Positions 45,157 through 53,662 of a DNA stretch of 64,000 bases are shown here, piece after piece (position 1 is the first letter of the stretch; the number at the start of each line of letters is the position of its first letter). A model generated the notes under the pieces. The model saw only the letters and a list, made by a program, of their open reading frames with translations. It was not told the DNA's origin and ran no database searches. The stretch is taken from positions 45,912-109,911 of the forward strand of contig JAHEJL010000003.1 in NCBI GenBank assembly GCA_024638885.1, written 5' to 3'. Both the position numbers and the translations under genes were made by a program. The stretch comes from Coraliomargarita sp. Its GTDB lineage: Bacteria > Verrucomicrobiota > Verrucomicrobiia > Opitutales > UBA953.

Positions 45157-45645
45157 TTACTTCTTGGCCTTCGGCGCGGCCTTGGCTTCGGCGGCGGCCG
45201 TCTTGGCCGCGGCCAAGGCGGCCTTCGTGTCGGCGGCCACGGCCTTGGCGAGCTCTTCGGAGATCGGCTGGCCTTCGACGAAGGCGTAGAGGGCTTCCTT
45301 CTGCTTCTCGGTCATCGGCTTCTCGGCCTTGGGCGGCATGACGTCGCCGGCGGTGCGATCCAGGAAGACGCGGGAGAGCAGCATGCTGCTGTCGGGCTTG
45401 CCGATGACGAAGGTCGGGTTCTTGCCGCCCTTGAGCGTGGCTTCGAGCGTATCGAGGCGCAGCTTGCCCTTCTCCTTCTTCGGGCCGTGGCAGGAGACGC
45501 AGTGCGCGTCGAACATCGGCTGGATCACCTTCGCGTAGTCAGCCTTCTGCGCGGCGGTCAGCGGCTTGGCCGGTTCGGCCTTCTTCGGGGTGAAGGGCGT
45601 CGCGGCCACGAGCGTGGCGGCGGAGAAGAGCAGGACGGCGCGCAT
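45157..45645 (-). CDS. Secreted single-haem cytochrome c-domain protein
   Basis: A 162-residue exported protein (signal RAVLLFSAATLVAATPF). One haem-c site CVSCHG lies near residue 50, followed by GKLRLDTLEATLKGG, the planctomycete-type cytochrome (PSCyt1) signature, and the axial Met region GDVMPPK. The C-terminus is an Ala/Lys repeat. It lies 4 bp downstream of the membrane cytochrome gene and is a close paralogue of that gene's C-terminal half. Confidence 0.84.
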   Translation of the reverse strand: MRAVLLFSAATLVAATPFTPKKAEPAKPLTAAQKADYAKVIQPMFDAHCVSCHGPKKEKGKLRLDTLEATLKGGKNPTFVIGKPDSSMLLSRVFLDRTAGDVMPPKAEKPMTEKQKEALYAFVEGQPISEELAKAVAADTKAALAAAKTAAAEAKAAPKAKK

Positions 45646-45649
45646 CGGC

Positions 45650-46582
45650 TTACTTCTTGGCGGACTTGGTGGCCTCGAGCGCGGCCTTGGCCACGTCGTC
45701 GGGGATCGGCTTGCCTTCGATCCAGAGGCCGATCGCCTGCACCTGTTCCTTCGTCAGCGGCTTCTCTTCCTTGGGCGGCATGAAGTCGTCTTCCTTCGGG
45801 TCCATCGTGATGCGCGCGTGCATCGGGCTCTTGGCGAGGTCGCCGTGGACGAAGGCCGCGCCTTCGGAGCCGCCCTTCTTGAGGGCTTCGAGCGAATCCA
45901 TGCGCAGCTTGCCCTTCACCTTCTTCGCGCCGTGGCACGAGACGCAGTGCGCCTCTAGGATCGGGCGGACGACCTGCGTGTAGTCGTCGCGCTTCTGGCT
46001 GATGGTGACCGTGCGGTCGACCGGGTCCTTCTTGGGCGCGGCGACCTTGTTGGGCTTGAAGGGGAACCCTTCTTCGTGGACGAGTTCGCCGCCGATGTGG
46101 GCCGCGAAGCTCATCACGCCGATCGCCACGACCTGGGCGGCGAGGCGGATGCGGAATTCCTTGGCGAGGGCGAGGCTGGCGAGGCCGGCGAAGGCCGAGG
46201 CCGCGATGCCGCCCCAGAGGTGCAGCTGGACGGCGTCGCCGGCGAAGCCGTTGTAGTGCGCGTGCAGGATGCCGCAGAGGACGGCGCCCCAGGTGCCGGC
46301 CGCGGAGAAGACGGAGAGGCGGCGGACGGTCGCGGTGGCCTGCTCATGGCGTTCGAAGAATTCGAACAGCGGCACGACGAGCAGCACGGCGGCCGGGATG
46401 TGCAGGGCGAGGATGTGGAAGTTGCCGAGGATCGAGAGCAGCGCCGGGCCGCGCATCTCGCCGTCGGCCGGCAAGGCGAGCGCAAGGGCGACCAGGATGA
46501 GGTTCGCTCCGGCGACGAGGCCGGCGGCCTGGCGGAAGCTTAGCGCGTGCAGGCGTGCTTCGATGCGGTGAAGGGGCGTCAT
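45650..46582 (-). CDS. Membrane protein fused to a PSCyt1-type cytochrome c domain
   Basis: A 310-residue protein. The N-terminal half has about five membrane helices (AAGLVAGANLILVALALALP, LALHIPAAVLLVVPLFEFF, and others) and resembles DUF2231-type membrane domains. The C-terminal half is a haem-c domain with CVSCHG (near residue 213), LRMDSLEALKKGG and DFMPPKEEKP. It may pass electrons from a quinol or membrane partner to the soluble cytochrome encoded next. This type is frequent in Verrucomicrobia, with roles poorly known. Confidence 0.8.
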   Translation of the reverse strand: MTPLHRIEARLHALSFRQAAGLVAGANLILVALALALPADGEMRGPALLSILGNFHILALHIPAAVLLVVPLFEFFERHEQATATVRRLSVFSAAGTWGAVLCGILHAHYNGFAGDAVQLHLWGGIAASAFAGLASLALAKEFRIRLAAQVVAIGVMSFAAHIGGELVHEEGFPFKPNKVAAPKKDPVDRTVTISQKRDDYTQVVRPILEAHCVSCHGAKKVKGKLRMDSLEALKKGGSEGAAFVHGDLAKSPMHARITMDPKEDDFMPPKEEKPLTKEQVQAIGLWIEGKPIPDDVAKAALEATKSAKK

Positions 46583-46674
46583 GGGTCAGGGAAGGGGTTC
46601 TTTGCTTATGGGGTCGGTTCGGGGTGGGGTCAAACGCAAGCGGCCGCGTCGGGCCCCCTGCTATTAGACACAAA

Positions 46675-46702
46675 AAAAGCCCGCGGGTTGCCGCGGGCTT
46701 TT
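46675..46702 (-). terminator. Terminator of small cytochrome gene
   Basis: A 12-bp perfect stem AAAAGCCCGCGG / CCGCGGGCTTTT with a 4-base loop; the minus strand ends in a run of U. Placed 19 bp after the stop at 46721. Confidence 0.9.
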
Positions 46703-46720
46703 GTCAGGAAGCCGTGAGGC

Positions 46721-47107
46721 TTACTTGTTCTTCTCGATGAAGGACTTGATCTTCTCGAGCTGCTCCTTGGTGAGGGGGTGACGCTCCTTGGCCTTCTTCG
46801 GGGGCATGGCGAGGTCGTCCTCAGGGTTGGAGATGCCGAGTTCGGAAGTCTTGTAGAGCGAGCTCTTGGCGGCGTCGCCCCAGGTGATGCCGGCGCCGGC
46901 TTCCTTGCCGCCCTTGACGACGGTGGCGAAGGAGGTGGCATCGAAGCCGCCCTTCGGCTTCTTGGCCTTGTCCTTGCCGTGGCAGTTGATGCAGCTCTTT
47001 TCGAGGATCGGGGCGATGTCGGCCTTGAAAGCCTTTTCGCGATCGGCGTCGGTGGCGGCGAAGGCCGAGGAGGCGGCCAGGAGGGTGAGGAGGGCGAGGA
47101 TACGCAT
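46721..47107 (-). CDS. Small secreted cytochrome c-domain protein
   Basis: A 128-residue exported protein. The signal is MRILALLTLLAASSAFA. The haem site is CINCHG (near residue 39) and the PSCyt1 pattern continues with GGFDATSFATVVKGGKEAG and LAMPPKKAKERHPLTKEQL. Its own strong terminator shows it ends a transcript. It is the third single-haem gene in a 2-kb run, all on the minus strand. Confidence 0.84.
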   Translation of the reverse strand: MRILALLTLLAASSAFAATDADREKAFKADIAPILEKSCINCHGKDKAKKPKGGFDATSFATVVKGGKEAGAGITWGDAAKSSLYKTSELGISNPEDDLAMPPKKAKERHPLTKEQLEKIKSFIEKNK

Positions 47108-47171
47108 AGGTGTGTATTAAGGTAACCCCATACAAAGCGGAAAGTTGCCCCCTTGGGGAGCAAAAAATCGC

Positions 47172-48488
47172 CTAGTCCTTGATGGCCCAGGCCCGGCAGG
47201 CTTCCTGCATGCGGGTCGGGACATAGGCTTCCACCCGGGTTCCTTCGGGTAAGGCCTTGGAACTGAGGATGGTGGCCCCGGCGTGCAGCTTCGAGAGCAT
47301 CGCATACTGGTCGTGGGGCAGGAGTAGGGTCATATGCTCATCCCGGCTGGCGGCGCATTCTTCGAGGCGCTGGAGCAGGGCGGGCAGGCCTTCGCCGGTG
47401 CGGGTGCTGATGAGCTTGGCGTCGGGGTAGGCGGCGAGCGCCTGGGCGCGTTCGACCTCGTCGCAGAGGTCGGCCTTGTTGAGCACGGTGATGATCGGGC
47501 GTTCGCCGGCCCCGATCTCGGTCAGGACCTGCAAGGTCGTGGCGGCGTGCTTGTCGCGCTCGGGCGAGCCGAGGTCGATGACGTGGACGAGGAAGTCGGC
47601 CTGCACGGCTTCTTCGAGCGTCGCCTTGAAGGCTTCGACCAGGCGGTGCGGGAGGCGGCGGACGAAGCCCACGGTGTCGGTCAGCAGCAGCGCGCGGCCG
47701 GAGGGCAGGGCGAGGCGGCGCGTGGTCGGGTCGAGCGTCGCGAAGAGCTTGTCGGCCGCGAGCACCTCGGCGCCGGTGAGCTTGTTGAGCAGCGAGGACT
47801 TGCCGGCGTTGGTGTAGCCGACGATCGAGAAGGTCGGGAGCGGGATGCGCTTGCGCTGCTTGCGCTGCGTGGCGCGCTGGGCGACGACTTCCGCGAGGTC
47901 GCGGCGGACCTTGGCGATCTTGTCGCGGATCTTGCGCTGGTCCATCTCCAGCTGCGTCTCGCCGGCGTCGCGCTGCTGCGTGCCGCCGCCGCGCTGGCGG
48001 TCGAGGTGGGACCAGAGGCGCTTGAGGCGCGGCAGCATCTGCTGCAGCGCGGCGAGCTCGACCTGAAGCACGGCCTCGCGCGTCTTCGCGCGGGTGATGA
48101 AGATGTCGAGGATGATCTCCTGGCGGTCGATGGCGCGGAGCTTGGCGTCCTTCTCCCAGTTGCGCTGCTGCGCGGGCGTGAGCTCGTCGTCGAAGATGAT
48201 CAGGCCGCATTCCTTGTCGCGGGCCAGCTGGGCGATCTCCTCGAGCTTGCCGGAGCCGACGAGCGTGCGCGGGTTCTCCTCGCGCAGCTTGGCGATGATG
48301 GAGCCGCGGATCTCGACGCCGACGTTGCTGACGAGCTCATGTAGCTCGTCGAGCAGGAGCTGGGCTTCCTCTTCGGTGTCCTCCGGGCGCTGCAGGCCGA
48401 CCAGGATCGCGCGGTTGGCGCGGGCGATGACCTCAGGGTCGAACGGGTCGAGCGGCTTGTCGGCTTTGTCTTCGGATTCGTCGGACAC
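47172..48488 (-). CDS. hflX: GTPase HflX
   Basis: A 438-residue ribosome-associated GTPase that splits stalled or stressed ribosomes. The HflX N-domain has LVGSGKLEEIAQLARD and FDDELTPAQQRNWE, and a coiled linker has RGGGTQQRDAGETQLEMDQR. The G domain has GYTNAGKSSLLNKLTG (about residue 220), LFATLDPTTRRL, LTDTVGFVRRLP and NKADLCD. A C-terminal ribosome-contacting domain follows. The start is GTG, with no signal of co-transcription with other genes. Confidence 0.94.
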   Translation of the reverse strand: MSDESEDKADKPLDPFDPEVIARANRAILVGLQRPEDTEEEAQLLLDELHELVSNVGVEIRGSIIAKLREENPRTLVGSGKLEEIAQLARDKECGLIIFDDELTPAQQRNWEKDAKLRAIDRQEIILDIFITRAKTREAVLQVELAALQQMLPRLKRLWSHLDRQRGGGTQQRDAGETQLEMDQRKIRDKIAKVRRDLAEVVAQRATQRKQRKRIPLPTFSIVGYTNAGKSSLLNKLTGAEVLAADKLFATLDPTTRRLALPSGRALLLTDTVGFVRRLPHRLVEAFKATLEEAVQADFLVHVIDLGSPERDKHAATTLQVLTEIGAGERPIITVLNKADLCDEVERAQALAAYPDAKLISTRTGEGLPALLQRLEECAASRDEHMTLLLPHDQYAMLSKLHAGATILSSKALPEGTRVEAYVPTRMQEACRAWAIKD

Positions 48489-48560
48489 GTGGCGGAAATG
48501 AAAAGGGGAAGCCGACTTTGGCGGCCGCGTCGGGGCAGGCGAGAGCAGATTGTGGCTTAA

Positions 48561-48704
48561 GGCCGCCGCATGGTGGCCTCGGGTAGGGGCGGGACTACGT
48601 CACGCCCGTTCGTCATCCTGCATGGCCGTCAGGGGGTGTTGCTAAGAGCCGATTACGTGGCGACTTCGGCTTCGAACGGATGCGATGGCAATCGCATCCC
48701 TACC
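48561..48704. repeat. REP-like hairpin element, copy 3
   Basis: Type 1 hairpin GGCCGCC GCAT GGTGGCC (48561-48578). GTAGGGG leads into the type 2 hairpin GGGCGGGAC TAC GTCACGCCC (48587-48607). A further inverted hairpin GGATGCGAT GGCA ATCGCATCC ends in CTACC (48678-48704). The middle part (about 48610-48675) shows no recognised feature. Confidence 0.78.
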
Positions 48705-48724
48705 CAAGGCACGAAGCCAAAAGA

Positions 48725-48748
48725 AAGCGGCGGGTCGCCCCGCCGCTT
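48725..48748 (-). terminator. Terminator of PQQ-type dehydrogenase gene
   Basis: A 10-bp stem AAGCGGCGGG / CCCGCCGCTT with loop TCGC; the minus strand continues TTTCTTTT. It is 27 bp after the gene's stop. Confidence 0.85.
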
Positions 48749-48775
48749 GGTCTCTGGCCCGGCCTGCGGTTGGCT

Positions 48776-51463
48776 TTACTGGCCGAATTCCACCCAGTCC
48801 ACGTTCATGAGGCCGCCGCCCTTCTTGGGGTTGGTCAGGACGAGGTAGACGTCATGGCGTCCGGGCGTGGGTGTGAGCTTGGCCTTGTTCTCCATGAACT
48901 TGCCCCAGTCGCCGGTGTGGGCGATGTCGACGGTCGCGACGAGCGGGCCGGTCGGGGAGTCCAGGCGGACTTCGATCTGGCTGCCCTTGGCGCCGCCGCC
49001 GGCGGAGGCGTTGACCTTGACCTTGGTGGTGTCGGCGAGGTTCAGGTTGGCGAACTTGAGCGTGGCGCCGTGCTGCGTGGAGCCGACGGCCTTGCCGGTG
49101 TTCTTGCCGCCGGTGATCTCGGCGGATTCGGCTTCGATACGGCGGTGGCGGAGGGCGACGGAGGCCTTGCCCGAAAGCGGGCCGGCGACGCCGGCGCCGA
49201 CGTCGGTGTAGAGCGCTTCGAGGAGCAGGGTGCCGGGCTTGTTGTCCTTCGGCGCGGTCAGCTGGCCTTCGAGGCCGCGGGCGAGCGTCGGGCCGCCTTT
49301 GCCCTTCTCGAGCGCGAGCAGCCAGCGGAGCATGATGGCGACCTCGTCCTCGGTGTGCTGCGGGTGCGCGAGCATCGGGACCTGGCCCCAGACGCCGCTG
49401 CCGCCGAGGCGGACCTTCTTGTTGAGGAGGTCGTCGGCGCCGGGCTGCTTGCGATACTTGTCGGCGATGGCGAGGAAGGACGGGCCGATGAGCGGGGTCT
49501 CCATCGCGTGGCAGTTGAAGCAGTCGCTCTGGCGCATCAGCGACAGGCCCGGATCGACCGCGACGGCCTTGCCGTCGGCCGCGAGGAAGGCGGAGGTGAC
49601 GAGCGTGCGGGCGCCGAACTCGGCGGCCTTGGCTTCGGACGAACCGTCTTCGGCGTCCTGCACGCTGACCTTGTAGGTGAGCGGCTTGCCGGGCGTGAAG
49701 AAGTCGCCGTCCTGCGGGGCGACGAAGCGTGCGACGGGGACGGTGTTACCGACCACGACGGGCGTGGTGCGGGTCACGGCGCCGCCTTGGCCGTCGGTGA
49801 CGGTGAGTTCGACGTTGAAGTTGCCCGCGGTCTCGAGCGTCACGGCGAGTTCTTCGCCTTCGCCGAGCTTCTTGTCGCCGGGCTGGAGCTTCCAGGCATA
49901 GCTGAGCTTGCCGCCGTCGAGGTCACGCGAGCCCTTGGCGGAGAGCGTCGTCTTGAGCGGAGCCGGGCCGGCGGGGGTCGAGACGTTGAGCTTCGCGACC
50001 GGCTGGAGATTGCCGCGGACGTAGGAGATCTTGAGCAGCGCGGAGTCAGGGTTGGCGCCCCAGGTCTCGCCGTAGTCGAGCAGGTACAAGCAGCCGTCGG
50101 GGCCGAAGGTCGCGTCGACCGGGCGGCGGATGATCGTCGCGCCGTTGTCGATGAGGGCCTTCTGCTTCTTGCGCTGTTCGTCGGTGTTCGCGGTCACGAA
50201 GGCCGTGGGCGCGAAGGGCTCGAGCCCCTGCAGGTCGGAGTTCGCGTCGAGGCGGGCCCACTTGATGAACGGGCGCTGCCAATCCCAGAAGAGCAGGGAG
50301 CGGTCGAAGTGCTTCGGGAAGCCGTTGGTCTTGTCGTAGGATTCCTGCCAGTAGAAGACCGGGCCGGCGCACGCCGTGCGACCGCCTTCGCCGAGTTCCG
50401 GCCACTGTTCGGACGCCGCGTACGGCCAGTAGATGAAGGCCGGGACGGCGGGCGGGAGTTCGACGAGGCCGGTGTTGTTGCGGCTTTTGTTGACCGGGTG
50501 GGCGGGGTCGAAGAGCGGCCCGACCTTCTCGGTCGCGTAGTCATATTCGGCGTAAGGGAAGTTCTTGCCCACGAAGAGCGGGTAGCCGAAGTTGCCGGCC
50601 TTCTTGGCCTGGTTGATCTCGTCGTAGCCACGCGAACCGCGCGGGCCGTCGACGCGGGCGTCCGGGCCGACTTCACCCCAGTAGACGTAGCCGGTCTTCT
50701 GGTCGATGTTCATGCGCCACGGATTGCGCGTGCCCATCGCGAAGATCTCGGGACGGGTCTTGGGCGTGCCGGGCTTGAAGAGGTTACCTTCGGGGATGCT
50801 GTACGTCGCGTCGGCGTTGACGCGGATACGGTTCACCTTGCCGACGAGGGTGTTGGTGTTGGCCGAGGTGCGCTGGCCGTCCCACGGTTCCTTGCCGGGG
50901 CGCTGGTCGAGCGGCGCGTAGCCCTTGCTGTCACCGAACGGACTGGTGTTGTCGCCGGCCGTGAAATACAGGCAGCCGTCCGGACCGAACTTGATCGTCG
51001 CGCCATGGTGGCAGCACTGCAGGCGCTGTTCTTCGTATTTGAGGATCACCTTCTCGCTGCCGGCGACGAGCTTGTCGTCCTTGATCTCGAAGCGCGACAG
51101 GTACTGGCCGTCGAAGCCCACGGGGGAGTAGAGGATGTAGATCCAGCGGTTCTCGGCGAACTTCGGGTCGAGCGCGAAGGCGAGGAAGCCGTTCTCGAGG
51201 GTCTTGAACACCTCCAGCTCGGCGACGAGCGTGACGCGCTTGGTCTTCGGGTCGTAGATCTTCAGGGCGCCGTGGTACTCGTTGAACCAGATGCGACCGT
51301 CCGGGGCGAACTCGAGGTGCATCGGCTGCGGCAGGCCGGTGAGCAGCGTCTCGGTCTGGAAGCGCACGTCCTCGGGCAGGGCGTCGGCGGCGCGGGCGGT
51401 CGGAGCGACGGCCAGCAGGGCGGTGCCGAGGAGTAAAAGAAGGCGGACAGGAGTAGAAGCCAT
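48776..51463 (-). CDS. Secreted PQQ-dependent sugar dehydrogenase-type propeller fused to PKD, cytochrome c and carbohydrate-binding-like domains
   Basis: An 895-residue exported protein. The signal is VRLLLLLGTALLAVAPTARAA. A six-bladed glucose/sorbosone dehydrogenase-type propeller covers about residues 30-470 (HLEFAPDGRIWFNEYHGAL, FGPDGCLYFTAGDNTSPFGD, GTRNPWRMNI, TFGPDGCLYLLDYGETW). A PKD-like domain follows (LSAKGSRDLDGGKLSYAWKL). Next is a haem-c site DCFNCHA near residue 660 and a C-terminal beta-sandwich like CBM6 (IEAESAEITGGKN, DVYLVLTNPKKGG). Electrons from the oxidised sugar would pass to the fused haem. This multi-domain layout is typical of Planctomycetes and Verrucomicrobia. 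Confidence 0.87.
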   Translation of the reverse strand: MASTPVRLLLLLGTALLAVAPTARAADALPEDVRFQTETLLTGLPQPMHLEFAPDGRIWFNEYHGALKIYDPKTKRVTLVAELEVFKTLENGFLAFALDPKFAENRWIYILYSPVGFDGQYLSRFEIKDDKLVAGSEKVILKYEEQRLQCCHHGATIKFGPDGCLYFTAGDNTSPFGDSKGYAPLDQRPGKEPWDGQRTSANTNTLVGKVNRIRVNADATYSIPEGNLFKPGTPKTRPEIFAMGTRNPWRMNIDQKTGYVYWGEVGPDARVDGPRGSRGYDEINQAKKAGNFGYPLFVGKNFPYAEYDYATEKVGPLFDPAHPVNKSRNNTGLVELPPAVPAFIYWPYAASEQWPELGEGGRTACAGPVFYWQESYDKTNGFPKHFDRSLLFWDWQRPFIKWARLDANSDLQGLEPFAPTAFVTANTDEQRKKQKALIDNGATIIRRPVDATFGPDGCLYLLDYGETWGANPDSALLKISYVRGNLQPVAKLNVSTPAGPAPLKTTLSAKGSRDLDGGKLSYAWKLQPGDKKLGEGEELAVTLETAGNFNVELTVTDGQGGAVTRTTPVVVGNTVPVARFVAPQDGDFFTPGKPLTYKVSVQDAEDGSSEAKAAEFGARTLVTSAFLAADGKAVAVDPGLSLMRQSDCFNCHAMETPLIGPSFLAIADKYRKQPGADDLLNKKVRLGGSGVWGQVPMLAHPQHTEDEVAIMLRWLLALEKGKGGPTLARGLEGQLTAPKDNKPGTLLLEALYTDVGAGVAGPLSGKASVALRHRRIEAESAEITGGKNTGKAVGSTQHGATLKFANLNLADTTKVKVNASAGGGAKGSQIEVRLDSPTGPLVATVDIAHTGDWGKFMENKAKLTPTPGRHDVYLVLTNPKKGGGLMNVDWVEFGQ

Positions 51464-51546
51464 GGGAGGGTGACCTTGGGGAATAGGTGGGGTTCCCGCA
51501 GGGTTAGGAAAAGATGGGGGAGGGCAAGCGGGGAGCGACCCTTAGG

Positions 51547-51574
51547 GAGTATCGAGTATGGAGTATTGAGTATA
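51547..51574 (+). repeat. GAGTATN heptamer array, copy 2
   Basis: Four tandem heptamers GAGTATC, GAGTATG, GAGTATT, GAGTATA; the same six fixed bases as at 41762, in the same orientation, about 9.8 kb away. Confidence 0.9.
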
Positions 51575-51585
51575 GGGGGTATGAA

Positions 51586-51633
51586 CGGCCGCCGGATGGT
51601 GGCCGAGGGTAGGGGCGCGGCTACGACGTGCCC
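51586..51633. repeat. REP-like hairpin element, copy 4
   Basis: Type 1 hairpin CGGCCGCC GGAT GGTGGCCG (51586-51605), then GTAGGGG and the type 2 hairpin GGGCGCG GCTACGA CGTGCCC (51613-51633). It directly follows the second GAGTATN array. Confidence 0.8.
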
Positions 51634-51663
51634 GTGGGGTGGCGTACGATGGCACCAAACAAA

Positions 51664-51685
51664 ACGTCCGCCAGGTGGCGGACGT
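51664..51685 (-). terminator. Terminator of the suf operon
   Basis: A perfect stem ACGTCCGCC / GGCGGACGT with a 4-base loop; the minus strand continues TTTTGTTTG. It lies 22 bp after the sufT stop. The stem resembles REP type 1 hairpins. Confidence 0.82.
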
Positions 51686-51707
51686 CGTAAGGAGGCTTGG
51701 TCGGTGT

Positions 51708-52334
51708 TCAGATCAGCCCGAGCTGCATCTTCCCGTCCTCGGAGATCATGGTCTGGGTCCAAGGCGGATCCCAGACGATGTCGACGCGGGCCTGGTTGAC
51801 GCCGGGGACGGCGAGGACGCGGTTGCGCGCGTCTTCGGCGATGACGGGACCCATGCCGCAACCGGGGGCGGTGAGCGTCATGGCGACGACCACGCTGTGG
51901 CGGTCAGGCGAATTATCCAGCGGCTCGACCTTGAGGGAGTAGACCAGGCCGAGGTCGACGATGTTCACGGGGATCTCCGGATCGAAGACCTTCTTGAGGC
52001 TGTCCCAGACGGCTTCGTCGGAAGGCTTGCCGGTGTGGCCGGGGTGTTCGGCGGTGCCGACCGAACCGTAGGCGTCGGTCTTGCCTTCGTTCTCGGTGGC
52101 GTCGGACGGGACTTCTTCGCCGAGGGCGTCGGCGTCGGAGCCCTTGATGCGGAACATCCCCGTGTCGCAGACGACGGTGAAGTTGCCGCCGAGGCGATGG
52201 GTGATGGTGACCTTGGTGCCCGCGGGGAGCACGGCGGGTTCGCCGGCGGGGATCACGGTGGCCTGCACGTCGCGCGCGAGGACGCGGTCGTGGGGGCTGG
52301 GCGTGTGGCGCTGGCCGGTGGTGTCGTCGCTCAT
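51708..52334 (-). CDS. sufT: Putative Fe-S cluster assembly protein SufT
   Basis: A 208-residue SufT-type protein. An N-terminal extension has [20 protein letters not shown] and [12 protein letters not shown], typical of SufT. The DUF59/MIP18 domain starts near residue 108 ([20 protein letters not shown]) with [19 protein letters not shown] and [11 protein letters not shown]. SufT helps maturation of Fe-S proteins under high demand. It ends the operon fur-sufC-sufB-sufD-sufT, 2 bp after sufD, and precedes a strong terminator. Confidence 0.93.
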   Translation of the reverse strand: MSDDTTGQRHTPSPHDRVLARDVQATVIPAGEPAVLPAGTKVTITHRLGGNFTVVCDTGMFRIKGSDADALGEEVPSDATENEGKTDAYGSVGTAEHPGHTGKPSDEAVWDSLKKVFDPEIPVNIVDLGLVYSLKVEPLDNSPDRHSVVVAMTLTAPGCGMGPVIAEDARNRVLAVPGVNQARVDIVWDPPWTQTMISEDGKMQLGLI

Positions 52335-52336
52335 GT

Positions 52337-53662
52337 TCAGGCTTGGTGGAATTTGAGGCGGAGCATCTCGCGCACCGCGGCGGCGGCTTCTTCGTGGCCG
52401 ACCTTGGCGAGGACTTCCTCGAGGAAGCCCTGCGCGAGCAGTTCCTGGGCGACGGCGAGCGGGATGCCGCGGGCGCGCAGGTAGAAGAGCTCGGCGGGGT
52501 CGATCTGGCCGGTCGTCGCGCCGTGCGAGCACTTCACGTCGTTGGCTTCGATCTCGAGGCCGGGCAGGGAATCCGCTTCGGCGTCCGGCGAGAGCAGGAG
52601 GTTGCGGTTCGTCTGGTAGGCGTCGGTGCGCTGGGCGTCCGGGGCGACCTTGATGAGGCCCGAGAAGATCGTGCGCGCCTTGCCGAGCAGGGCGTTCTTG
52701 AAGAGCAGGTCGGACTTCGCGTGGCCGGCGGCGTGGATCTGCAGCGTGCGCTGGTCGAACTCCTGTTCGCCCGAGGCGACCGAGATGCCGTAGAGGCTGA
52801 CGTCGGCGCCGGGGCCGTCGATGCGCACGGTGTTCTCGAGGCGCGCGCGACGGGAGCCGACGGCGGCGTTGACGGAGCTGATGACCGCGTCGCGGCCGCC
52901 GCAGGTATTGTCGATCTGGAAGGACTGCGTGGCCGAGCCCCAGGCCTGGACGGCGAGGCGGCGGACCTGCGAGCCCGTGCCGGCGTGGATGTCGACGGCG
53001 GAGATCGCGAGGGCGCGCTGGTCGGCCTTGGCGGAGAGGTGGAAGTCGTGGATGTCGGCCTTGGCGTGTTCGCCGGCGATGATGAGGGCGTGCGGGAAGA
53101 CCGCGACGCCGTCGGTGAGCGTCCAGGTGACCGAGACGAACGGCTGCTTCACTTCGACGCCCTTGGGGACGTGGAGGACGTAGCCGGCGCGGAGCCAGGC
53201 GCGGTGCAGCGCGGCGAACTTGTCGCCGCCGAGGAGCACGGGGTGCTTCAGGAGATGTTCCTGGAGCAGGGCAGGGCGGCCGCGGACGGCGTCCTCGAGG
53301 GATTCGAAGACCACGCCCTGGGCGACGAGCTCGGCGGAGAGCGTCGGCTTCAGGACGCAATGGCCGTCGACGTGGACGATGAGGCCCGCGGCGTCGGAGA
53401 TCAGGCGCGAACGCGCGATGAGGTCGGCGGCCTGCGCGGGCGTCGGGGCCGGCGCGGGCGCGTAGCCGTCGAGCGAGAGCGTGCGGGCGTCGGAGAAGCG
53501 CCACTTCTCGTTGTCGCGCGTGGGCATCGGCAGCGACTGGAAGGTATGCCAGCCCTGCTGGCGGAGGACGGCGAACCAGTCCTGCGCGCGGAAGGCGGCG
53601 GTCTCGGCGGACTGCAGGGCGACGTCGAGGACGCCGGCGGGGGCGGAGGCGACGGCGCTCAT
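52337..53662 (-). CDS. sufD: Fe-S cluster assembly scaffold protein SufD
   Basis: A 441-residue SufD. The N-terminus ([19 protein letters not shown]) is typical. The beta-helix core has [19 protein letters not shown], and the C-terminal [21 protein letters not shown] holds the conserved His that faces SufB in the SufBC2D complex. Its ATG overlaps the sufB stop (ATGA). It acts with SufB and SufC as the site of cluster assembly. Confidence 0.95.
   Translation of the reverse strand: MSAVASAPAGVLDVALQSAETAAFRAQDWFAVLRQQGWHTFQSLPMPTRDNEKWRFSDARTLSLDGYAPAPAPTPAQAADLIARSRLISDAAGLIVHVDGHCVLKPTLSAELVAQGVVFESLEDAVRGRPALLQEHLLKHPVLLGGDKFAALHRAWLRAGYVLHVPKGVEVKQPFVSVTWTLTDGVAVFPHALIIAGEHAKADIHDFHLSAKADQRALAISAVDIHAGTGSQVRRLAVQAWGSATQSFQIDNTCGGRDAVISSVNAAVGSRRARLENTVRIDGPGADVSLYGISVASGEQEFDQRTLQIHAAGHAKSDLLFKNALLGKARTIFSGLIKVAPDAQRTDAYQTNRNLLLSPDAEADSLPGLEIEANDVKCSHGATTGQIDPAELFYLRARGIPLAVAQELLAQGFLEEVLAKVGHEEAAAAVREMLRLKFHQA

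Noticed and set aside
48680..51436. A 918-codon plus-strand open frame opposite the PQQ-type dehydrogenase
   Set aside because: Same reason: shadow frame, and the other strand has signal peptide, propeller and haem motifs.
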